Assembly (NCBI RefSeq): GCF_002968575.1
Contig: NZ_PVBM01000011.1
Location: 1 to 64,000 of the forward strand
Direction: 5' to 3'
Length of the DNA stretch: 64,000 nucleotides
Source: Neorhizobium huautlense
GTDB taxonomy: Bacteria; Pseudomonadota; Alphaproteobacteria; Rhizobiales; Rhizobiaceae
Of the stretch, positions 57,077 through 64,000 are shown piece by piece. Position 1 is the first letter of the stretch. Every line of letters starts with the position of its first letter. Position numbers and translations under genes: made by a program. The notes below the pieces were generated by a model that searched no databases, was not told the DNA's origin, and saw only the letters and a program-made list of their open reading frames with translations.

Positions 57077-58480
57077 ATGGCCGACGGCACGAAGGACGCG
57101 ACATCCTCCAACCAGATGTGGGGCGGGCGCTTCGCCTCCGGGCCGGACGCGATCATGGAGGAGATAAATGCCTCGATCGGTTTCGACAAGAAGCTCTATG
57201 CCCAGGATATCCGCGGCTCTATAGCGCATGCGACCATGCTGGCTGAGAAAGGCATCATTTCGGGCGAAGATAAAGACAAGATCTTGTCTGGACTGAACAC
57301 GATCATGTCAGAGATCGAAAGCGGGCAGTTCCAATTCTCAAGACAGCTCGAAGACATCCACATGAATATCGAGGCGCGGCTGGCGACCCTGATCGGACCA
57401 GCCGCTGGACGCCTGCATACCGCCCGCTCCCGCAACGATCAGGTGGCGCTCGACTTCCGTCTCTGGGTCAAGGAAGAGCTCGCAAAGGCCGAGCGCATGC
57501 TGACCGACCTGATCGCCGCCTTCCTTGATCGTGCCGAAGAGCATGCCGACACGGTGATGCCGGGCTTCACGCATCTCCAGACCGCCCAGCCGGTCACCTT
57601 CGGTCATCATTGCATGGCCTATGTGGAAATGTTCGGCCGTGACCGCGCCCGCGTGCGGCACGCCATCGACCACCTCGACGAAAGCCCGATCGGCGCCGCG
57701 GCTCTGGCAGGAACCCCCTACCCGATCGACCGCCACATGACGGCAACGGCGCTCGGGTTCCGCGAGCCGACCCGCAACTCGATCGACACCGTCTCCGACC
57801 GCGATTTCGCGCTGGAATTCCTCTCCGTCGCGGCAATCTGTGCCGTTCACCTGTCGCGTCTCGCCGAAGAGATCGTCATCTGGTCGACGCCGCAATTCGG
57901 CTTCGTGCGCCTGTCGGACGCCTTTTCGACCGGCTCCTCAATCATGCCGCAGAAGAAGAACCCGGATGCGGCCGAACTGGTTCGCGCCAAGACCGGCCGC
58001 ATCAATGGCTCGCTGGTGGCGCTCTTGACCGTCATGAAGGGCCTGCCGCTCGCCTATTCCAAGGACATGCAGGAAGACAAGGAACAGGTCTTCGACGCTG
58101 CCGAAAACCTGGAACTGGCGATTGCGGCCATGACCGGCATGGTCCGCGACATGACAGTCCGCGCCGACAAGATGCGGGCCGCGGCCGGTGCAGGCTATTC
58201 CACCGCGACCGACCTTGCCGACTGGCTGGTTCGCGAAGTCGGCCTGCCTTTCCGCGACGCTCATCACGTGACCGGCCGCGCGGTGGCATTGGCCGAAAGC
58301 AAGAGTTGCGATCTCTCCGAGCTTTCACTCGCTGAACTCCAGGAGATCAACGCCGCCATCACCGACAAGGTTTTCAACGTACTTTCGGTCGACGCCTCGG
58401 TCGCCAGCCGCACAAGTTTCGGCGGCACGGCACCTTCGGAAGTCAGGAAACAGATCGCCTGGTGGCGCGGCAGAAACTGA
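57077..58480 (+). CDS. argH: Argininosuccinate lyase
   Basis: A 467-residue enzyme splitting argininosuccinate to arginine and fumarate. The fumarase-superfamily signature [12 protein letters not shown] is present, with [16 protein letters not shown] and [14 protein letters not shown]. Full length. Divergent from tlpA and followed by a small lipoprotein gene and lysA. Confidence 0.97.
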   Translation: MADGTKDATSSNQMWGGRFASGPDAIMEEINASIGFDKKLYAQDIRGSIAHATMLAEKGIISGEDKDKILSGLNTIMSEIESGQFQFSRQLEDIHMNIEARLATLIGPAAGRLHTARSRNDQVALDFRLWVKEELAKAERMLTDLIAAFLDRAEEHADTVMPGFTHLQTAQPVTFGHHCMAYVEMFGRDRARVRHAIDHLDESPIGAAALAGTPYPIDRHMTATALGFREPTRNSIDTVSDRDFALEFLSVAAICAVHLSRLAEEIVIWSTPQFGFVRLSDAFSTGSSIMPQKKNPDAAELVRAKTGRINGSLVALLTVMKGLPLAYSKDMQEDKEQVFDAAENLELAIAAMTGMVRDMTVRADKMRAAAGAGYSTATDLADWLVREVGLPFRDAHHVTGRAVALAESKSCDLSELSLAELQEINAAITDKVFNVLSVDASVASRTSFGGTAPSEVRKQIAWWRGRN

Positions 58481-58566
58481 AGACGAATTGTTCCCGGAAA
58501 TGACTGCACAAGGGTGCGGAACTTCGCTATGAAGGATCCGCAGCAGTGCCGGATATAGGTGTGAGA

Positions 58567-58773
58567 ATGTCGAAATCCCTGGTAAACATCGCCCGCATCA
58601 CTTTTGTGCTGAGCCTCGCCGGCATCGTTGCCGTCGGCTGCGGCCGCAAGGGCGATCTCGACCGTCCGGGCACGCCGGTGGAGCAGCAGAACATCCGAAA
58701 GCCGGGCAAACCGGGCGAACGAAAACCCGAGCCTGTCGCCGATAAGCCCTTCGTTCTGGACCCGCTTCTGTAA
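58567..58773 (+). CDS. Small lipoprotein, LptM-like
   Basis: A 68-residue lipoprotein. The N-terminal signal ends in the lipobox AVGC, followed by GRKGDLDRPG, the LptM-type pattern (cysteine, Gly, Lys, Gly, then Pro-rich). LptM-type proteins assist the LptDE lipopolysaccharide translocon in enterobacteria; the rhizobial relatives are uncharacterised. ATG 58567 is used with AGGTG upstream. lysA follows after 13 bases. Confidence 0.85.
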   Translation: MSKSLVNIARITFVLSLAGIVAVGCGRKGDLDRPGTPVEQQNIRKPGKPGERKPEPVADKPFVLDPLL

Positions 58774-58786
58774 TTCGAGCACCGAC

Positions 58787-60055
58787 GTGAACCATTTTCA
58801 TTACATCGACGGCGTGCTGCACGCCGAAAACGTGCCGATCCCGGAAATCGCCAAGGTCGTCGGGACGCCGTTCTACGTCTATTCGACGGCAACGCTCGAG
58901 CGCCATTACAAGGTCTTCTCCCAGGCTTTCGCCGATGTGGATGCGATGGTCTGTTATGCCATGAAGGCCAATTCCAACCAGGCGGTGCTCAAGACCCTCG
59001 GTCGGCTGGGCGCCGGCGTCGACGTGGTCTCCGGCGGCGAATTGCGCCGGGCGCTGGCCGCCGGCATCCCGGCAGGCCGCATCATGTTCTCCGGTGTCGG
59101 CAAGACCGCGCATGAAATGGACCTGGCACTTGAGGCCGGTATCTACTGCTTCAACGTCGAATCCGAGCCGGAACTGGAGGTGCTCAACCTCCGCGCCCGG
59201 AAGATGGGTAAGAAAGCGCACGTTTCCTTCCGCATCAATCCCGACGTCGACGCCGGCACCCACGCAAAGATTTCGACCGGCAAGAAGGAGAACAAGTTCG
59301 GCATCTCCTATGAACGCGCCCGCGATGTTTATGCCCATGCAGCCACGCTTGATGGTATCGAGGTGACCGGCATCGACATGCATATCGGCAGCCAGATCAC
59401 CGAGCTGCAGCCCTTCGAGGATGCATTCAGGCTGCTGCGCGAGCTTGTCGATGCGCTTCGCTCCGACGGCCACCGCATCGACCACGTCGATATCGGCGGC
59501 GGGCTGGGTATTCCCTACAAAGACGACAACAACCCGCCGCCGCTGCCCGACGCCTATGCCGAAACGGTGAAGCGCCAGCTCCGCTCGCTCGAATGCAGGA
59601 TCGTCACGGAGCCCGGCCGTCTAATCGTCGGCAATGCAGGCATCCTGGTAACGGAGGTCATCTACGTCAAGGAGAGCGGAGAGAAGAGCTTCGTCATCGT
59701 CGACGGCGCGATGAACGACCTCATCCGCCCGACGCTCTACGACGCCTATCACATGATCCGCCCGGTCGTTGTGCCCGCGACCGATGCACCGCGGATCAAG
59801 GCCGACGTGGTCGGCCCGGTCTGCGAGACGGGCGATTATCTGGCGCTCGAGCGCGAGATGGCGGCGCCGAAGCCGGGCGACCTTATCGCCGTCGCTTCGG
59901 CCGGTGCATACGGCGCCGTCCAGGCGGGCACCTACAATACCCGGCTGCTCGTGCCGGAGGTGTTGGTCAAGGGCAGCGATTTCCATATCGTGCGTCCGCG
60001 CGGCAGCTACGAGGATCTGATCGGTCTCGATTCCGTGCCAGCATGGCTTGCCTGA
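58787..60055 (+). CDS. lysA: Diaminopimelate decarboxylase
   Basis: A 422-residue PLP enzyme making lysine from meso-diaminopimelate, with the PLP Lys in YAMKANSNQAVLKTLG and the Gly-rich phosphate-binding VDIGGGLGIPY. The C-terminal catalytic Cys is in GPVCETGDYLA. Start at GTG 58787 (protein NHFHYIDG); the long frame upstream covers the lipoprotein gene and is discarded. Together with lysC at 13708 it shows two separated lysine-pathway genes in the window. Confidence 0.97.
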   Translation: MNHFHYIDGVLHAENVPIPEIAKVVGTPFYVYSTATLERHYKVFSQAFADVDAMVCYAMKANSNQAVLKTLGRLGAGVDVVSGGELRRALAAGIPAGRIMFSGVGKTAHEMDLALEAGIYCFNVESEPELEVLNLRARKMGKKAHVSFRINPDVDAGTHAKISTGKKENKFGISYERARDVYAHAATLDGIEVTGIDMHIGSQITELQPFEDAFRLLRELVDALRSDGHRIDHVDIGGGLGIPYKDDNNPPPLPDAYAETVKRQLRSLECRIVTEPGRLIVGNAGILVTEVIYVKESGEKSFVIVDGAMNDLIRPTLYDAYHMIRPVVVPATDAPRIKADVVGPVCETGDYLALEREMAAPKPGDLIAVASAGAYGAVQAGTYNTRLLVPEVLVKGSDFHIVRPRGSYEDLIGLDSVPAWLA

Positions 60056-60189
60056 GCCCCTGACGCGCCGTTCACTTTTGCGGGAAAGCCCCGAAAATAT
60101 GGGGGCGAAAAGCCCCTCGCCCTCGTCTTCGCCACAAAGACTGTTATCTTGAGGCTTGATTTGCGCCGCCACGACTGGAGACGGACCGC

Positions 60190-62904
60190 ATGAGCCTTAT
60201 CCGCAAAGGTGCCTTCGAGTCGCATCCCGAGCTTGCGCGTCGCGTCGCGCTGAAACGGTCGTTTGCGCGGATCGTCCTGTTTTTCGAGCGGATTTTGCCA
60301 CTTCTGCTGGCCCCCTTGGGCATCGTGGCTCTATTTCTTTCGGCCGCGTGGTTCAGCATTTTCCGCATAGCGCCTGATTGGCTGCGGTGGGTGTTGGTCG
60401 GCGGCTTTGCCCTAACCTTTGTATATTCCCTTCTGCCCTTCGGCCGATTGCGCTGGCCGGCAGCCGAGGATGCCGATCGGCTGCTCGAAGACCGCAACAA
60501 CCTTCCTCACCAGCCGGTCGCCGTGCAGGAAGACGAACCGGCCTTCGAAACGCCCTTCGCCCGTGCTCTGTGGAAGGAGCACCAGCTCCGCATGGCCAAA
60601 CGCATCGCCGAACTCGATGCCGGCCTACCGCAGCCGGACATCGCCAGACATGATCGGCTGGCCCTGCGCGCAATCCCGGCGCTCGTCGTCGCAATCGCGC
60701 TTGGTTATTCGTTTTCGAACGGCGGTGGCTCGCCCGTTGATGCCTTCCGCCCGGCACCGCCTGCCCCCAGCATCAATCCGGACCTGCGCATCGACGCATG
60801 GCTGACGCCGCCGTCCTATACGGGCCGCGCTCCGGTTTTCCTGACCGGCCAACAGGCGATGGCCAAAGCAGTCACCGTATCCATACCCGAGAATTCTGCG
60901 CTCACGGTTCGCGTGACCGGTGGCGAAGGGGGCGAAGCCGTGGTCTTCGCACCGAAAACCGGTGAAGACCCGGTCACTTTGATTACCGAGGAAGCCAAGA
61001 AAGCCGCGGAAAAGGCGGCGCAGCAGCCTGCGCAGACCGCGGCACAGACAGCTGAGAGACCTCAGACTGCAGCACCGCAGCAGGCCGACCAGCCGCTGCC
61101 GCCCCGCACATATACGCTCAATGTCGCCGAAAGCGGCAGCCTTACGGTAAACGGCCAGACCTGGGCCTTCGATGTCGTTCCCGACCGGGCGCCGGAAATC
61201 GCCTTCGATGGCCAGCCGCGGCGCTCCGTTAACGGCGCGCTTGAAATCGGCTTCACCGGCAAGGATGACTACGGCATCCGCGAAGCGCATGCCTTGATCG
61301 AGCCCGTCGAGGATCGCGATCCAGGCGCCACTCCGCTTTATCCGCCGCCGGAATACCGGCTCGACATGCCGCGCCAGAACGGCCGGGAGGTTAAGGGCCT
61401 CACGAGCCGCAATCTCGTCGAACACCCGCTGGCCGGCAAGCGCGTAAAGATCACGCTGGTCGCCAAGGATGGCGCCGGTCAGACCGGGCACAGCCCCTCC
61501 CACGAGATGGTGCTGCCATCCCGCGGCTTCTCCGAACTGCTTGCGGCGGCTGTTGCGGAGGAGCGTCAGGTCTTTGCGCTCGACACCCGCCAGATGCCGC
61601 GCGCGATCACGCTCAACGAAGCCTTGGCGATCCGTCCCGACGAGACCATACCAAAGCTCGGCCACTTCCTGCTGATCCGCTCGGCGCTCGAGCGCATGAA
61701 GCTTTCGCGCACCAACGAGCAGCTTAAGGACACGGCCGACTATCTCTGGGAAATCGCACTCGGCATCGAGGACGGCGATCTTTCGCTTGCCGAGCGGCGT
61801 TTGCGGGATGCGCAGCGCAATCTGGCAGAAGCTCTGGAAAACAAGGCTTCCGACCAGGAGATTGCGCGGCTGATGCAGGAACTGCGCGAAGCCATGCAAC
61901 AGTTCATGAACGAACTGGCGCAGCGGATGCAGAACGCCCCGCAGGCGCCCAACAACATGCAGGCCCAGAATGTCATTCGCCAACGTGACCTGCAGAACAT
62001 GATGGACCAGATCGAAAATCTCGCCCGGTCCGGCAACCGCGACGCGGCACAGCAGATGCTCAACGAGCTGCAGCGCATGATGAACAACCTCCAGGCCGGG
62101 CGGATGCAGCGCGGCCAGCAGGGACAGCAGCAGAACAGCCAGATGCGCCAGCAGATCGACAAGCTTGGCGAGATCATGCAGGAACAGCAACGGCTGATGG
62201 ATCAGACCTTCAAGCTGGACCAGGCGCTGCGGGACCGCATGCAGCGCGGCGATCCGAATGAACGGCCCTATGAACAGAACCAGCAGGGTCAGCGGCAGCA
62301 GGGCCAGCAGCAGCAAGGCCAGCAGCAGCAGGGTCAACAAGGACAACAGGGCCAGCAGAACACCGACCAGATGACCGCCGAACAGCTTCGCGAGGCATTG
62401 AAGAACCTACGCGCCCAGCAGGAAGGTCTCGGCAAGAAGCTCGAAGAGCTGCAGAAAGGCCTGAAGGAACTCGGCATGCAGCCTGGCCAGGGTTTTGGAG
62501 ATGCGCAGCGCGAAATGGGCAATGCCGGCAAGGCGCTCGGCGAAGGCCAGGGCGAACAGGCCGTGGAAGGCCAGGGCAATGCGCTCAGCGCGCTGCGTCA
62601 GGGCGCGCAGAACATGATGCAGCAGATGATGCAGGCCATGCAGCAGCAGGGTCAAGGCCAGGGTCAGGGCCGCGAAGGCCCCGGCGAGGGAATGGCCAAC
62701 CAGGGGGGGCAGAACGGCCGTGACCCGCTCGGCCGGCCCCGCGCCACATCAGGGCCTGACTTCGGTGAGCAGGTGAAGGTGCCCGATGAAATCGACGTGC
62801 AGCGGGCACGGGAAATCCTCGAAACCATCCGTGAAAAACTCGGCAATGCGCTGTCAGGCGAGGCCGAGCGGCAATATCTGGAGCGTCTCCTGGATATCCG
62901 CTGA
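60190..62904 (+). CDS. TIGR02302 (DUF4175) family membrane protein
   Basis: A 904-residue alphaproteobacterial protein. Two N-terminal helices lie at about 30-85 and a third at about 158-178; the rest is probably periplasmic. From about residue 545 it becomes helical and Gln-rich, with a run of QQGQ units near 700. Function unknown. It shares the neighbourhood lysA - TIGR02302 - CpdR-like - hpt with other rhizobia, as I recall. The Gln-rich repeat DNA (about 62280-62360) may vary in length. Confidence 0.85.
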   Translation: MSLIRKGAFESHPELARRVALKRSFARIVLFFERILPLLLAPLGIVALFLSAAWFSIFRIAPDWLRWVLVGGFALTFVYSLLPFGRLRWPAAEDADRLLEDRNNLPHQPVAVQEDEPAFETPFARALWKEHQLRMAKRIAELDAGLPQPDIARHDRLALRAIPALVVAIALGYSFSNGGGSPVDAFRPAPPAPSINPDLRIDAWLTPPSYTGRAPVFLTGQQAMAKAVTVSIPENSALTVRVTGGEGGEAVVFAPKTGEDPVTLITEEAKKAAEKAAQQPAQTAAQTAERPQTAAPQQADQPLPPRTYTLNVAESGSLTVNGQTWAFDVVPDRAPEIAFDGQPRRSVNGALEIGFTGKDDYGIREAHALIEPVEDRDPGATPLYPPPEYRLDMPRQNGREVKGLTSRNLVEHPLAGKRVKITLVAKDGAGQTGHSPSHEMVLPSRGFSELLAAAVAEERQVFALDTRQMPRAITLNEALAIRPDETIPKLGHFLLIRSALERMKLSRTNEQLKDTADYLWEIALGIEDGDLSLAERRLRDAQRNLAEALENKASDQEIARLMQELREAMQQFMNELAQRMQNAPQAPNNMQAQNVIRQRDLQNMMDQIENLARSGNRDAAQQMLNELQRMMNNLQAGRMQRGQQGQQQNSQMRQQIDKLGEIMQEQQRLMDQTFKLDQALRDRMQRGDPNERPYEQNQQGQRQQGQQQQGQQQQGQQGQQGQQNTDQMTAEQLREALKNLRAQQEGLGKKLEELQKGLKELGMQPGQGFGDAQREMGNAGKALGEGQGEQAVEGQGNALSALRQGAQNMMQQMMQAMQQQGQGQGQGREGPGEGMANQGGQNGRDPLGRPRATSGPDFGEQVKVPDEIDVQRAREILETIREKLGNALSGEAERQYLERLLDIR

Positions 62905-62915
62905 TCGATGATCGA

Positions 62916-63293
62916 TCAGGCGGCGCGTGGGTTTTCCTCCGAGAGAGCCATGGCAACCGCCCTGCGGATGTCCGGAAGCGCGAATGGCTTCTGCACCACG
63001 TCGACAATCTTGGTTGCGAGGTCGTCGGCGCGTTCACGCTGCTCGGCATAACCTGTCATCAGCAGGATCTTGAGCCCCGGAAACTGTTCGGAAGCCTGGT
63101 GGGCCAGTTCGATGCCGTCCATGACCGGCATGCGGATATCGGAAAGAAGCAGATCGAACGGGCCCTGGGCGAGCTTTTCGAGGCCTTCTGCGCCGTCGCC
63201 GGCCTCGTGCGTCTCATGGCCGTCCAGGCGGAGCGCGCGTGCAACGAAGCTGCGAAGCGAATCCTCATCCTCGGTAATCAGGATTTTTGCCAT
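62916..63293 (-). CDS. CpdR-like single-domain response regulator
   Basis: A 125-residue receiver domain without output domain. Acidic pocket EDED at 8-11, phospho-acceptor D52 (LLLSDIRMP), T80 and K102 (VQKPF). CpdR proteins direct ClpXP to cell-cycle substrates when unphosphorylated, and rhizobia carry more than one; this copy could be such a paralogue. No histidine kinase is nearby. ATG 63293 gives the usual MAKILITEDED start; an ATG three codons upstream is possible. Confidence 0.85.
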   Translation of the reverse strand: MAKILITEDEDSLRSFVARALRLDGHETHEAGDGAEGLEKLAQGPFDLLLSDIRMPVMDGIELAHQASEQFPGLKILLMTGYAEQRERADDLATKIVDVVQKPFALPDIRRAVAMALSEENPRAA

Positions 63294-63409
63294 AGCGATC
63301 ATCGCTCCCTGTCTGTTTCATATCGGGAGCAAATCATCAGAGTTTTCTTGTCGAGGAGTAAACGCCGGCCCTCGTCAGGCCGACATGGTTAACACCTTGA
63401 CACCGCCGG

Positions 63410-63952
63410 TCAGGCGTCTCCGGTCACGACGCCGACGAAGGGGAGTTCGCGAAACGCATAGGCCACGTCCATGCCGTAGCCGACGACGAAGTAATCCGGG
63501 CATTCGAACCCGACATAGTCTGCCTCGAGCTGCTCCTTGCGCTTAACGTGCTTGTCGAGCAGCACGGCGACCGAAACATGGCGGGCGCCGCGCTCGTAAA
63601 GGATTTCCTTCGCGAATTTCAGCGTGCGGCCGGATTCCAGGATATCGTCGATCAGGAGCACGTCACGGTCCTTCACGTCGCTGTCGATATCCTTAACGAT
63701 GCGCACGCCCTGCGAAACGGTTCCGGTACCGTAGCTCGAAAGCGTGATGAACTCGACCTCCGGCGCAAGGCCGGTATCATGCAGTGCGCGCAACAAGTCG
63801 GCGGCAAAGATGAATGAGCCCTTGAGGATGGCGATGACGAGCAGATCCTTGGTCGGACCGGCGGCAATGTCCGCTGCCATCGCCCGGTTGCGTTCGGCTA
63901 TCTGCTCTGCGGTAAAAAGCGGCTCAATGACCTTGCCGCGCACGACGGGCAT
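63410..63952 (-). CDS. hpt: Hypoxanthine phosphoribosyltransferase
   Basis: A 180-residue purine salvage enzyme making IMP or GMP from base and PRPP. The PRPP-binding motif DVLLIDDILESGRTL and the flexible-loop SSYGTGTVSQGVRIV are intact. ATG 63952 is set by AGGAG six bases upstream; a longer frame reaching the window edge is not needed. The remaining 48 bases hold its leader. Confidence 0.96.
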   Translation of the reverse strand: MPVVRGKVIEPLFTAEQIAERNRAMAADIAAGPTKDLLVIAILKGSFIFAADLLRALHDTGLAPEVEFITLSSYGTGTVSQGVRIVKDIDSDVKDRDVLLIDDILESGRTLKFAKEILYERGARHVSVAVLLDKHVKRKEQLEADYVGFECPDYFVVGYGMDVAYAFRELPFVGVVTGDA

Positions 63953-64000
63953 GAGGTTCTCCTGCGTGTCCGTAAAAATGTGCGATAGCACAGTCGACAA

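Noticed and set aside
60625..62346. 573-residue Leu-rich minus-strand frame
   Set aside because: Antisense of the Gln-rich TIGR02302 gene; Gln codons read as Leu on the opposite strand.

Overview
The window is a high-GC (about 60 % by eye) alphaproteobacterial chromosome segment, almost certainly from Rhizobiaceae (Rhizobium / Agrobacterium / Neorhizobium type). The evidence is a set of housekeeping genes in arrangements I associate with that family: lysC-ptsP-prfA-prmC followed by a DUF4167 gene and clpB; tlpA divergent from argH-lptM-lysA; and a TIGR02302 gene beside a CpdR-like receiver and hpt. Rhizobial-style intergenic palindromic repeats and a candidate RpoH promoter of the rhizobial type in front of clpB agree with this. 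I see no rRNA, CRISPR array, IS element, prophage or plasmid genes; there is one tRNA (Leu, anticodon CAA).

Layout. 1-5.1 kb: an envelope M23 peptidase and clpB, convergent on one shared bidirectional terminator. 5.4-8.2 kb: a small accessory block (MFS transporter, DsrE-like protein, AraC regulator). 8.3-15.0 kb, minus strand: DUF4167, then prmC-prfA-ptsP-lysC (translation termination, nitrogen-type phosphotransferase signalling, aspartate-family amino acids). 15.2-27.7 kb: an accessory region whose core (16.1-26.5 kb) is a complete-looking uronide-oligosaccharide utilisation locus. It has a LacI regulator, a GH105-type unsaturated uronyl hydrolase, KduI, an 827-residue protein of no family I can name, and a four-gene ABC sugar importer. 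The inferred flow is import by the ABC system, chain processing in the cytoplasm (the 827-residue protein is a candidate), release of unsaturated uronate by the GH105 enzyme and isomerisation by KduI. A RIME-like inverted repeat lies inside the operon between the binding-protein and first permease genes.

28.2-36.0 kb: a Cys-rich unknown and ubiG (plus); DUF1178, a nitrilase, grxC and comF (minus; comF appears to carry a one-base frameshift); a methyltransferase; a lone Flp pilin; mutT, a GNAT enzyme, argJ and a periplasmic parvulin (minus). 37.2-46.9 kb: secA, a LysR/MFS divergent pair with two matching operator-like palindromes, a flippase/acyltransferase pair suggestive of surface-polymer work, and an acyl-CoA synthetase. 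47.0-51.9 kb: tRNA-Leu, dsbB, an HNH endonuclease, a DNA glycosylase, gluQ, a YihY protein and an SDR. 51.9-57.1 kb: a HIG1-like small membrane protein, cobalamin adenosyltransferase, rhomboid protease, etfBA, 3-hydroxybutyryl-CoA dehydrogenase and tlpA. 57.1-64 kb: argH, lptM-like lipoprotein, lysA, the TIGR02302 protein, a CpdR-like receiver and hpt.

Notable small-scale structure includes a 72-bp tail-to-tail coding overlap between gluQ and the yihY-type gene, a terminator whose loop is the dsbB stop codon, and a leader with mutually exclusive hairpins ahead of the Cys-rich gene. The best candidate for undescribed biology is the 827-residue protein in the uronide operon.
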